In this document: positions 1 to 6,537 of the stretch, piece by piece
Layout: the number at the start of each line of letters is the position of its first letter
How positions within the stretch are numbered: the stretch's first letter is position 1
Source: an uncultured Porphyromonadaceae bacterium
Lineage (GTDB): Bacteria; Bacteroidota; Bacteroidia; Bacteroidales; UBA11471
Assembly: GCA_900542765.1 (NCBI GenBank)
Contig: UQOX01000046.1
Location: forward strand, 1-9,530
Length of the DNA stretch: 9,530 nucleotides
Direction: 5' to 3'
The notes under the pieces: model-generated
The model's input: the letters and a program-made list of their open reading frames with translations, nothing else
What the model was told of the DNA's origin: nothing
Database searches by the model: none
Translations under genes and position numbers: made by a program

Positions 1-22
1 TACCGGGCGGCGGTTCTTCTTG

Positions 23-54
23 GTTCGTTCTTCTCACCGAAGAGAAGAATGAAC
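23..54. repeat. Long perfect-stem inverted repeat (hairpin)
   Basis: Positions 23-35 pair with 42-54 over 13 positions, with one G-T wobble (27 with 50) and no mismatch, around a six-base ACCGAA loop. No run of T follows the stem on either strand, so it does not look like an ordinary intrinsic terminator. It sits 13 bp before the first REP-like repeat and could belong to a larger composite element, or could be a processing or stability structure in the 3' region of a gene left of the window. Confidence 0.6.
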
Positions 55-67
55 AGAAACGCCCTTT

Positions 68-100
68 GGATTCCCCATCAAAGCGGGGAACGACAATGCC
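68..100 (+). repeat. REP-like palindromic repeat, copy 1
   Basis: This 33-base unit begins GGATTCCCCATC and ends with GCGGGGAA followed by CGACAATGCC. TTCCCC (71-76) and GGGGAA (85-90) form a 6 bp stem around an eight-base loop. It matches the unit at 174-205 in the same orientation except for a one-base length change in the loop and two or three substitutions. The design, a G/C-rich palindrome flanked by a conserved GGATT and GACAAT, resembles short extragenic palindromes found in many bacteria, for example the ATTCCC-N8-GGGAAT elements of Neisseria. The likeness is one of form only; I do not know this family's name here. Confidence 0.65.
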
Positions 101-173
101 CCATTTCAAACAATAAGGGAGAAGAAGGAAAAAGGCAAAGCCTCCCGATAAGGAAAAAAGGAACCGCCGCCGT

Positions 174-205
174 GGATTCCCCATCGAGCGGGGAATGACA
201 ATACC
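174..205 (+). repeat. REP-like palindromic repeat, copy 2
   Basis: This is the second copy of the unit at 68-100, beginning 106 bases after it and in the same orientation. ATTCCCC (176-182) pairs with GGGGAAT (190-196) over 7 bp with a seven-base loop, so this copy is the more perfect palindrome. It continues with GACAATACC as in copy 1. The sequence between the copies is not itself repeated, which argues against a CRISPR array and for independent REP-like insertions or a paired-palindrome element. Confidence 0.65.
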
Positions 206-229
206 ATTGAAAAATTCTGTGAGATGCCC

Positions 230-259
230 GGCGTACGCCTCTTGGAGGCTACTTACGCC
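230..259. repeat. Two-part inverted repeat
   Basis: GGCGTA (230-235) can pair with TACGCC (254-259), and inside it GCCTC (237-241) pairs with GAGGC (245-249) around a TTG loop. The two stems are separated by a small asymmetric internal loop (one base against four). The left arm also lies in a perfect 10 bp palindrome, GGCGTACGCC, at 230-239. The function is unknown; it may be a transcript structure or chance in GC-rich DNA. Confidence 0.4.
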
Positions 260-315
260 GATATTTGGGTAACACGCGGCGACGCACCGCTCGTCACACT
301 TCGGCCTAAAACAAG

Positions 316-344
316 CAGGGCTGCCCCACATCGGAGCAGCCCTG
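316..344 (-). terminator. Probable intrinsic terminator of glnN
   Basis: CAGGGCTGC (316-324) and GCAGCCCTG (336-344) form a perfect 9 bp GC-rich stem with an 11-base loop. It begins 28 bases past the glnN stop codon in the direction of transcription. On the minus strand the stem is followed by CTTGTTTTAGG, a modest U-rich tail. On the plus strand it is followed by an A/T-rich stretch (TCTAATAATCTATTAT), so it might also stop transcripts coming from the left. The weak U-tract is the main reason for less than full confidence. Confidence 0.7.
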
Positions 345-372
345 TCTAATAATCTATTATGCCACAAAGTTA

Positions 373-2562
373 TCAGCGAATGAAAAGGAGTTCGCGATAC
401 TTGGGCAGCGTCCACAGGCGGTCGTCGACAGCCAGTTCGAGCTTGTCGATGTGGTAACGTATCTCATCGAGTTTGGGAGCAATCACATCGTGATAGGCAA
501 TAGCCTTTTCGCGTTCACCGACGATGCGGTTGGCCACCTTGCGGGCCTCAATCAGTTCGTCGACCTTGGCCTTGATGGCGATTTCGCGCTCGGCAATGTC
601 CTCGATGATTTCGAGGTTCTTGGCCGAGAGACGCGCAGCCTTCTCGGCGGGGAAGAGGTCGCGCATCTTGTAGACGTTGTCGATGAGGGTCGACTGGTAG
701 GAGGTGGCCACGGGTATGATGTGGTTCATGACCAGGTCGCCCAGGACGCGAGCCTCAATCTGTATCTTCTTGGTGTAGGTTTCCCACTTGACTTCGTTGC
801 GGGCTTCGAGCTCCTTGCGGGTCATGACGCCGGTCTCCTCGAACATCTTCACCGAGCTCTCTTTGAGATAGTTGTCGAAGATGAGGGGCACACTCGTCTC
901 GCAATCGAGACCGCGGCGGGCGGCTTCGGCCTTCCATTCATCGCTGTAACCGTTGCCGTCGAAATGTATGGCCTTGCACTCCTTGATGTAGCGGCGCAAC
1001 ACATGCAAGATGGCCACCTGCTGGTCGGTGCCCTCTGCAATCAAAGCGTCGACATCGTGCTTGAACCGGGTCAACTGATGAGCCACGGCGGCATTGAGGG
1101 CAATCATGGCCGAGGCGCAGTTGGCCTCGGAACCGACGGCGCGGAACTCGAAACGGTTGCCGGTGAAGGCAAAGGGCGAGGTGCGGTTGCGGTCGGTATT
1201 GTCGATGAGCAGCTCGGGTATCTGCGGAATGTTGAGGCGCATGCCGTGTTTGCCGCCGAGCGAGGAGAAGTCGTTGTCGTCGCTCTCCTCGATATGGTCG
1301 AGCACCTGCGAGAGTTGCGAGCCGAGGAAACTCGATATGATGGCGGGAGGTGCCTCGTTGGCGCCCAAACGGTGGGCATTGGTGGCACTCGAAATGGAGG
1401 CTTTCAACAGGCCGTTGTGTTTGTAGACGGCCATCAGCGTGTTCACGACAAAGGTGATGAAGCGCAGGTTGTCGAGCGGTGTTTTGCCGGGAGCCATGAG
1501 CAACTCGCCGGTATCGGTACCGAGCGACCAGTTGTTGTGCTTGCCCGAGCCGTTCACCCCCTTGAAGGGTTTCTCATGCAACAGCACGCGGAAACCGTGG
1601 TTGCGGGCCAGTTTGCGCATGAGGGCCATGATGAGGAGGTTGTGGTCGTTGGCCAAATTGCACTCCTCGTAAATGGGTGCCAACTCGAACTGGTTGGGCG
1701 CCACCTCGTTGTGACGGGTCTTGACGGGGATTCCGAATTTCAAGGCTTCGATTTCGAGTTCTTTCATGAAGGCGGCCACCCGGCTGGGAATGGCACCGAA
1801 ATAGTGGTCTTCGAGCTGCTGGTTTTTGGAGCTCTCGTGCCCCATGAGGGTGCGGCCGGTCAGGAGTAGGTCGGGACGGGCGGCATAAAGGCCCTCATCG
1901 ACCAAGAAATATTCCTGTTCCCAACCCAGATAGGCGTAGACTTTCTTGACTTCGGGATTGAAATAATGGCACACGTCGACGGCGGCCTTGTCGACAGCCC
2001 GCAGGGCTTTGAGCAAGGGGGCCTTGTAGTCGAGCGATTCGCCGGTGTAGGCGATGAATATGGTGGGAATGCAGAGCGTGTCGTCGACGATGAACGCGGG
2101 TGAAGAGGGGTCCCAAGCCGAATAGCCGCGTGCCTCGAAGGTGTTGCGGATACCGCCGTTGGGGAAACTCGACGCATCGGATTCCTGCTGGGCCAGCAGT
2201 TTGCCCGAGAACTCCTGAATGACGCCTCCGTGGCCGTCGGGTTCGATAAAAGAGTCGTGCTTCTCGGCCGTTCCCTCGGTAAGGGGGGCAAACCAGTGGG
2301 TGTAATGGGTGGCACCCATCTCCACGGCCCAGGTCTTCATGCCCTCGGCAATGCGGTCGGCAATGGAACGGTCGAGCGGAGCGCCGTTGCAGATGACATT
2401 CATCAACTGCTCGTAGACGTCGGGCGAGAGATACTGCTGCATCTTGGCCTGATTGAAGACATATTTTCCGAAATATTCCGAAGGGTGTTCCGCGGGAGTC
2501 GGAACCTCGACCGGCTTTTTCTTGAAAGCCGTCTCGACAACTCTGAATCGAAGTGTTGACAT
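373..2562 (-). CDS. glnN: Glutamine synthetase type III (GlnN)
   Basis: This cytoplasmic enzyme makes glutamine from glutamate, ammonia and ATP. The 729-residue length is typical of GSIII, the large class first described in Bacteroides fragilis, and far above the ~470 residues of GSI. Visible motifs are WEQEYFL (214-220, metal-binding glutamates), HNEVAPNQFELAP (284-296), GVNGSGKHNNWS (335-346, counterpart of the NGSGMHxH glutamate/ATP site of GSI) and GNRFEFRAVGSEAN (468-481). Residues ~60-210 are the GSIII-specific N-terminal region and ~490-729 a helical C-terminal extension. The start gives MSTLRFRVVE and is preceded by an A-rich leader (GCAACAGAAAA) instead of a strong Shine-Dalgarno site, as usual in Bacteroidota. 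The gene appears monocistronic: its own -7 box lies upstream and a terminator follows. It diverges from glmS, whose product consumes glutamine. All active-site motifs look intact; family certainty is very high. Confidence 0.97.
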   Translation of the reverse strand: MSTLRFRVVETAFKKKPVEVPTPAEHPSEYFGKYVFNQAKMQQYLSPDVYEQLMNVICNGAPLDRSIADRIAEGMKTWAVEMGATHYTHWFAPLTEGTAEKHDSFIEPDGHGGVIQEFSGKLLAQQESDASSFPNGGIRNTFEARGYSAWDPSSPAFIVDDTLCIPTIFIAYTGESLDYKAPLLKALRAVDKAAVDVCHYFNPEVKKVYAYLGWEQEYFLVDEGLYAARPDLLLTGRTLMGHESSKNQQLEDHYFGAIPSRVAAFMKELEIEALKFGIPVKTRHNEVAPNQFELAPIYEECNLANDHNLLIMALMRKLARNHGFRVLLHEKPFKGVNGSGKHNNWSLGTDTGELLMAPGKTPLDNLRFITFVVNTLMAVYKHNGLLKASISSATNAHRLGANEAPPAIISSFLGSQLSQVLDHIEESDDNDFSSLGGKHGMRLNIPQIPELLIDNTDRNRTSPFAFTGNRFEFRAVGSEANCASAMIALNAAVAHQLTRFKHDVDALIAEGTDQQVAILHVLRRYIKECKAIHFDGNGYSDEWKAEAARRGLDCETSVPLIFDNYLKESSVKMFEETGVMTRKELEARNEVKWETYTKKIQIEARVLGDLVMNHIIPVATSYQSTLIDNVYKMRDLFPAEKAARLSAKNLEIIEDIAEREIAIKAKVDELIEARKVANRIVGEREKAIAYHDVIAPKLDEIRYHIDKLELAVDDRLWTLPKYRELLFIR

Positions 2563-2590
2563 TTTTCTGTTGCTTTTTTAGTAAAATGGT

Positions 2591-2615
2591 CTCCCCCGAT
2601 GACGGGCGAGGGGAG
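2591..2615 (-). promoter_or_regulatory. GC-rich hairpin in the glnN leader
   Basis: Between the proposed glnN promoter and its start codon, CTCCCC (2591-2596) can pair with GGGGAG (2610-2615). An alternative inner hairpin pairs CCCG (2595-2598) with CGGG (2603-2606) around an ATGA loop, with CTCC/GGAG closing outside it. The structure ends 29 bases before the ATG in an otherwise A/T-rich leader. It could affect mRNA stability, translation or early termination; nothing in the sequence alone shows that it is regulatory. Confidence 0.4.
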
Positions 2616-2630
2616 GCTCTGTTGCAGCGA

Positions 2631-2638
2631 CAAAGGTA
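2631..2638 (-). promoter_or_regulatory. Promoter -7 box for glnN
   Basis: Read on the minus strand this is TACCTTTG, a perfect match to the Bacteroidota -7 consensus TAnnTTTG. It would give a leader of roughly 60-65 nt before the glnN ATG. I see no TTTG-like -33 element at the usual 19-21 bp spacing upstream, so the promoter may be weak or dependent on an activator. The A7T4 tract at 2642-2652 lies immediately upstream and may bend the DNA. Confidence 0.6.
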
Positions 2639-2687
2639 CGCAAAAAAATTTTATCCGATTCGCTCGTCAATTATTTTTAGAGATAAC

Positions 2688-2718
2688 TTTAAAATGCCAT
2701 AGAATATCACTACCTTTG
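2688..2718 (+). promoter_or_regulatory. Promoter of glmS and the downstream operon
   Basis: TACCTTTG at 2711-2718 matches the Bacteroidota -7 consensus TAnnTTTG exactly. TTTA at 2688-2691 sits 19 bp upstream, where the -33 TTTG element is expected, with one mismatch. Initiation a few bases past the -7 box would leave a leader of only about 20 nt before the glmS ATG at 2745. The leader is A-rich (AAATTTTAAAGAG) without a strong Shine-Dalgarno site. The same 8-base box in mirror orientation serves glnN, about 73 bp away. Confidence 0.7.
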
Positions 2719-2744
2719 CCCAAATTTTAAAGAGACTCGACAGT

Positions 2745-4589
2745 ATGTGCGGAATAGTAGGATATTTAGGTGATCAAGAAGCATATCCGATACTCATCAA
2801 ATCTCTGAAACGACTGGAATACAGAGGTTACGACAGTGCCGGAATTGCCCTTATCAATAATGATGATGAACTGAACGTGTACAAAACCAAAGGCAAAGTA
2901 GCCGATTTGGTGCACATGGTCGAGAACAAAGACACGACCGGACACATCGGTATCGCCCACACCCGTTGGGCCACCCACGGCGAGCCGAACCAAATCAATG
3001 CCCACCCCCACTATTCGGCTTCGGGCAACTTGGCGCTCATACACAACGGCATCATCGAGAACTACGCCACCATCAAGGAGAAACTCCAAGGCGTGGGCTA
3101 CACTTTCAAGAGCAGCACCGACACCGAAGTCCTCGTGCAACTCATCGAATACATACAAGTCTCGCACAACCTCGACCTGCTGGCCGCCGTGCAGTTGACG
3201 CTGCACGAAGTCATCGGCGCCTACGCCATCGCCATTCTCGACCGTCGGAACCCCGACACCATCATTGCTGCCCGCCAAAGCAGCCCGCTGGCCATAGGCA
3301 TAAGCAAAGATGAATTTTTCCTGGCATCGGACGCTTCGCCCATCGTGGAATACACCAACCGCGTGGTGTATCTCGAAGATGGAGAAATCGCCGTGCTGAA
3401 AAGAGGCGAGAAACTGCGTGTCGTCACACAAAACAATGCCAAGGTAAATCCCAAAATCAACACGATAAAACTCAATATCGGCCAACTCGAAAAGGGGGGC
3501 TATCCGCACTTCATGCTGAAAGAAATCTTCGAGCAACCCGATTGCATCAAAGACTGCATGCGGGGTCGCGTGAACATCGAAGGCACCGACATCGCACTCT
3601 CGGCCATCATCGACAACAAGAAACGCCTGCTCCAAGCACGCCGATTCATCATCGTGGCCTGCGGCACCTCATGGCACGCCGCGTTGATAGGGAAATATCT
3701 CATCGAACAGTTCTGCCGGTTCCCCGTAGAGGTGGAATATGCCTCGGAGTTCCGCTACCGCAACCCCGTCATCAACGAAGACGACGTGGTCATCGCCATC
3801 TCCCAGTCGGGTGAGACAGCCGACACGCTGGCCGCCATCGAAGAAGCCCGCAAAAGAGGAGCCTTCGTCTACGGCATCTGCAACGCCATCGGCTCGTCGA
3901 TTGCCCGAGCCACCGACACGGGGTCGTTCATACATGTAGGTCCCGAAATCGGTGTGGCATCGACCAAAGCATTTACGGGACAAGTCACCGTACTCACCAT
4001 GCTGGCTCTCTCGCTGGCACACGCCAAAGACTGCATCTCGCCCGAAGAATTGCAGAAAATCGTCTGCGAGTTGAACCAGATTCCCAATAAGATGAAACAG
4101 GTGCTGAAACTCAACGACAGTATCGCCCAACTCTCAAAAATCTTCACCTATGCCCATAACTTCATCTATCTGGGCCGCGGCTACAACTACCCGGTAGCAT
4201 TGGAAGGGGCATTGAAGTTGAAGGAGATTTCTTATATCCATGCCGAAGGGTACCCGGCCGCCGAAATGAAACACGGCCCCATCGCCCTCATCGACACCGA
4301 AATGCCGGTCGTGGTGATTGCCACCCACAACCAGCAATACAAAAAAATCATCAGCAACATACAAGAGATAAAGGCCCGTCACGGCAAGGTCATCGCCTTT
4401 GTAAACGAAGGCGACACCGAGATAAAGAAGATTGCCGACTTCTGCATCGAACTGCCGCATACCCTGCCTTGTCTCGAACCCCTTATCACGACCATACCCC
4501 TGCAACTGCTTGCCTACCACATCGCCATTTGCAAGGGCAAAGATGTAGACCAGCCACGAAACCTCGCCAAATCGGTCACTGTCGAATAA
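2745..4589 (+). CDS. glmS: Glutamine-fructose-6-phosphate aminotransferase (GlmS)
   Basis: The enzyme converts fructose-6-phosphate and glutamine to glucosamine-6-phosphate and glutamate, the first committed step toward UDP-GlcNAc for peptidoglycan and LPS. The 614 residues match the family (609 in E. coli). The N-terminal class II amidotransferase domain begins MCGIVGYLG with Cys2 as the nucleophile, and has RWATHG (74-79), HNG (100-102) and Asp126 in SSTDTE. Two SIS sugar-phosphate isomerase domains follow: the first with CGTS (306-309) and SQSGET (353-358), the second starting at LGRGYNYPVALEGALKLKE (476-494). Expected isomerase residues are present as Glu494, His510 in MKHGP and Lys609 in the C-terminal DQPRNLAKSVTVE. 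The start is fixed because Cys must follow the initiator Met. The gene heads the plus-strand operon. Its leader of about 20 nt is too short for a glmS ribozyme, so any control is likely at the promoter or on the enzyme. Confidence 0.98.
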   Translation: MCGIVGYLGDQEAYPILIKSLKRLEYRGYDSAGIALINNDDELNVYKTKGKVADLVHMVENKDTTGHIGIAHTRWATHGEPNQINAHPHYSASGNLALIHNGIIENYATIKEKLQGVGYTFKSSTDTEVLVQLIEYIQVSHNLDLLAAVQLTLHEVIGAYAIAILDRRNPDTIIAARQSSPLAIGISKDEFFLASDASPIVEYTNRVVYLEDGEIAVLKRGEKLRVVTQNNAKVNPKINTIKLNIGQLEKGGYPHFMLKEIFEQPDCIKDCMRGRVNIEGTDIALSAIIDNKKRLLQARRFIIVACGTSWHAALIGKYLIEQFCRFPVEVEYASEFRYRNPVINEDDVVIAISQSGETADTLAAIEEARKRGAFVYGICNAIGSSIARATDTGSFIHVGPEIGVASTKAFTGQVTVLTMLALSLAHAKDCISPEELQKIVCELNQIPNKMKQVLKLNDSIAQLSKIFTYAHNFIYLGRGYNYPVALEGALKLKEISYIHAEGYPAAEMKHGPIALIDTEMPVVVIATHNQQYKKIISNIQEIKARHGKVIAFVNEGDTEIKKIADFCIELPHTLPCLEPLITTIPLQLLAYHIAICKGKDVDQPRNLAKSVTVE

Positions 4590-4631
4590 GAATAACGAGA
4601 AAAGATTGGAATAATTTATAGGTTATAATTT
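4590..4631 (+). other. glmS-purF spacer with short direct repeat
   Basis: This 42 bp A/T-rich gap shows no TAnnTTTG box and no hairpin terminator, which supports read-through from glmS. ATAATTTAT occurs at 4611-4619 and again at 4625-4633, the second copy running into the ATG of the next gene (4632-4634). The A/T-rich sequence probably keeps the start site unstructured; the repeat may be chance in such composition. Confidence 0.5.
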
Positions 4632-6527
4632 ATGGAACTCCTCAAACACGAATGCGGCGTAGCCATGATAAGACTACTAAAACCGCTATCGTACTACAAA
4701 GAAAAATACGGCACATGGTTGTATGGGCTCAACAAGCTCTATCTGCTCATGGAGAAGCAGCACAACCGCGGGCAGGAGGGCGCCGGGCTCACTTGCGTGA
4801 AGATGCAGTCGCAGCCGGGCGAAGAGTACATGTTCCGCGAACGGGCTTTGGGCACGAGCGCCATCACCGAAATTTTCGAAGCCGTGCATCGCAACATCGC
4901 CTCTTCGACGACCGACAAGGCCCTTCTCAACGATGCCGACTACGCCCAACGCTACATACCTTTTGCAGGCGAACTGTATATGGGACACCTGCGATACAGC
5001 ACGACCGGCAAATCGGGGCTCTCGTATGTGCACCCGTTCCTGCGCCGCGATAATTGGAGGGTCAAGAACCTGAGCCTCTGCGGGAACTTCAACCTGACCA
5101 ATGTCGATGAAATCTTTGCCGAAATCACCGGACAAGGCCAGCACCCCCGCCAATATGCCGACACCTATATCATGCTCGAACAGGTAGGGCACCGCCTCGA
5201 CCGGGAAGTGGACAAAATGTATGACCGTCTCAAAGCCACCGGGCTCTCGGGCACGGAACTCACCCGTGCCATCGAAGACCATATCGACCTGGCACAGGTA
5301 CTGCGCCGCACCAGTCCGGCTTGGGACGGAGGATACGTCATCTGCGGAGTCAACGGCAGCGGCGAGATGTTCTCGATACGCGACCCGTGGGGACTGAGAC
5401 CGGCCTTCTGGTATGCCGATGACGAAGTGGTTGTCGTGGCATCGGAACGCCCCGTCATACAGACCACGTTCAACCTCTCGGCCGACACCATTCACGAATT
5501 GCAACCCGGCCAGGCCCTGCTCATCGACAAACACGGGAAATACCGCACCGAAGCAATCAACACTCCCCGCGAGAAAAAAGCCTGTTCGTTCGAGCGCATC
5601 TATTTCTCCCGGGGCTCGGACAAAGACATTTATCAAGAACGCAAACAATTAGGGAAAAATCTGGTAGGGCCGTTGCTCAAAGCTGTCGATAACGACATTG
5701 AGCACACGGTCTTTTCTTTCATTCCCAACACGGCCGAAGTAGCCTTTTTCGGTATGATGGAAGGTTTTGAAGAATACCTCAACCGGTTGAAAACCGACTA
5801 CATACTCTCCCACCCCAACGTCACGCGCGAAGACTTGGAGCGCATACTCTCCATGCGTGTGCGTCCCGAGAAAGTCGTCATCAAAGACATCAAGTTGCGC
5901 ACCTTCATCGCCGAGGGCAACACGCGCAACGACCTCGCCGCACACGTCTACGACATCACCTACGGCAGCCTCACGCCGCATGTCGACAACCTGGTCGCCA
6001 TCGACGACAGCATTGTGCGAGGCACAACATTGAAACAGAGTATCATCGGCATACTCGACCGTTTACACCCGAAGAAAATCGTCATCGTGTCGTCATCGCC
6101 ACAAGTGCGTTATCCCGACTATTACGGCATCGACATGGCCCGCATGGACGAGTTCATCGCCTTCAAAGCCGCCATCGCTCTGCTGCGGGAGCGCAAGATG
6201 GACGACCGCATTCTCGATGTTTACCACCGCTCGCTGGCCCAACGGGCCCTTCCCAAAGAGAAGATGGTAAACCTCGTGAAGGAAATTTATGCCCCCTTCA
6301 CCGACGAAGAGATTTCGGCCAAGATTGCCGAATTGCTCACGCCGGCCGGGACACAGGCCGAGGTGCAAATCGTGTACCAAACCCAGGAAGGTCTGCGCGC
6401 GGCTTGTCCCAATCACACCGGCGACTGGTACTTCTCGGGCAACTATCCCACGCCCGGCGGCACCAAACTGGTAAACGAAGCCTACATCAATTATATTGAA
6501 AAAGAGATATTATCCCACAAAAACTAA
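4632..6527 (+). CDS. purF: Long, divergent amidophosphoribosyltransferase (PurF-like)
   Basis: PurF transfers glutamine nitrogen to PRPP to give 5-phosphoribosylamine, the first step of purine synthesis. This 631-residue protein has the same two domains but is well above the usual 470-510. The class II amidotransferase half starts MELLKHE then Cys8-Gly-Val, implying a seven-residue propeptide that must be removed to expose the nucleophile, as with the 11-residue propeptide of Bacillus PurF. It keeps GHLRYSTTG (118-126, Arg121), GNFNLTN (151-157, where PurF has HNGNLTN), Asp177 in ADTY and RDPWGLRP (250-257). The phosphoribosyltransferase half keeps the PRPP loop IDDSIVRGTT (457-466) and RYPDYYGIDM (493-502). 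Differences: IPNTAE (364-369) where classical enzymes have IPDSG or similar, an added segment at about 375-420, a non-basic flexible loop at ~427-452, and a long C-terminal tail. It is probably an active enzyme of this family; the exact substrate is less sure. It is the second gene of the operon. Confidence 0.85.
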   Translation: MELLKHECGVAMIRLLKPLSYYKEKYGTWLYGLNKLYLLMEKQHNRGQEGAGLTCVKMQSQPGEEYMFRERALGTSAITEIFEAVHRNIASSTTDKALLNDADYAQRYIPFAGELYMGHLRYSTTGKSGLSYVHPFLRRDNWRVKNLSLCGNFNLTNVDEIFAEITGQGQHPRQYADTYIMLEQVGHRLDREVDKMYDRLKATGLSGTELTRAIEDHIDLAQVLRRTSPAWDGGYVICGVNGSGEMFSIRDPWGLRPAFWYADDEVVVVASERPVIQTTFNLSADTIHELQPGQALLIDKHGKYRTEAINTPREKKACSFERIYFSRGSDKDIYQERKQLGKNLVGPLLKAVDNDIEHTVFSFIPNTAEVAFFGMMEGFEEYLNRLKTDYILSHPNVTREDLERILSMRVRPEKVVIKDIKLRTFIAEGNTRNDLAAHVYDITYGSLTPHVDNLVAIDDSIVRGTTLKQSIIGILDRLHPKKIVIVSSSPQVRYPDYYGIDMARMDEFIAFKAAIALLRERKMDDRILDVYHRSLAQRALPKEKMVNLVKEIYAPFTDEEISAKIAELLTPAGTQAEVQIVYQTQEGLRAACPNHTGDWYFSGNYPTPGGTKLVNEAYINYIEKEILSHKN

Positions 6528-6537
6528 GCGCACGACA

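Larger units (their letters stand above)
1..372. other. Gene-free, repeat-bearing intergenic region
   Basis: No frame in this stretch gives a recognisable protein. It contains an inverted repeat at 23-54, two copies of a palindromic repeat at 68-100 and 174-205, a purine-only run at about 115-135, a small two-part inverted repeat at 230-259, and the glnN terminator hairpin at 316-344. The left neighbour gene lies outside the window, so I cannot tell whether this is a space between convergent genes or an upstream region. The density of inverted repeats fits a spacer in which REP-like elements have settled. Confidence 0.7.

Noticed and set aside
68..205. CRISPR array
   Set aside because: Only two copies, spaced 106 bases apart with imperfect identity and no regular spacer; a REP-like pair fits better.
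206..349. Open stretch on the plus strand reading IEKFCEMPGVRLLEATYADI and onward to a stop at 347-349
   Set aside because: No suitable start codon, no recognised similarity, and it runs through the inverted repeat and terminator hairpin. Probably chance, though a decayed gene fragment cannot be ruled out.
365..372. TAACTTTG on the minus strand just after the glnN stop, a match to the -7 consensus
   Set aside because: It has no -33 partner at the right spacing and would be followed at once by the terminator hairpin. A six-base consensus is expected a few times by chance in 9.5 kb on two strands.
451..1869. A 472-codon open frame on the plus strand opposite glnN
   Set aside because: It is entirely antisense to a fully conserved glutamine synthetase, is low in recognisable motifs and has no promoter-like sequence of its own; a codon-bias shadow.
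2719..2744. Possible glmS ribozyme or riboswitch upstream of glmS
   Set aside because: The likely transcript leader is only ~20 nt and the whole divergent gap is 182 bp, shared with the glnN promoter. No ribozyme core is visible.
6496..6537. Upstream in-frame ATG for carA that would overlap the end of the purF-like gene
   Set aside because: The added 14 residues (MKKRYYPTKTKRTT) are outside the family's normal N-terminus and are explained by the purF 3' end in another frame; the ATG at 6538 fits the family.
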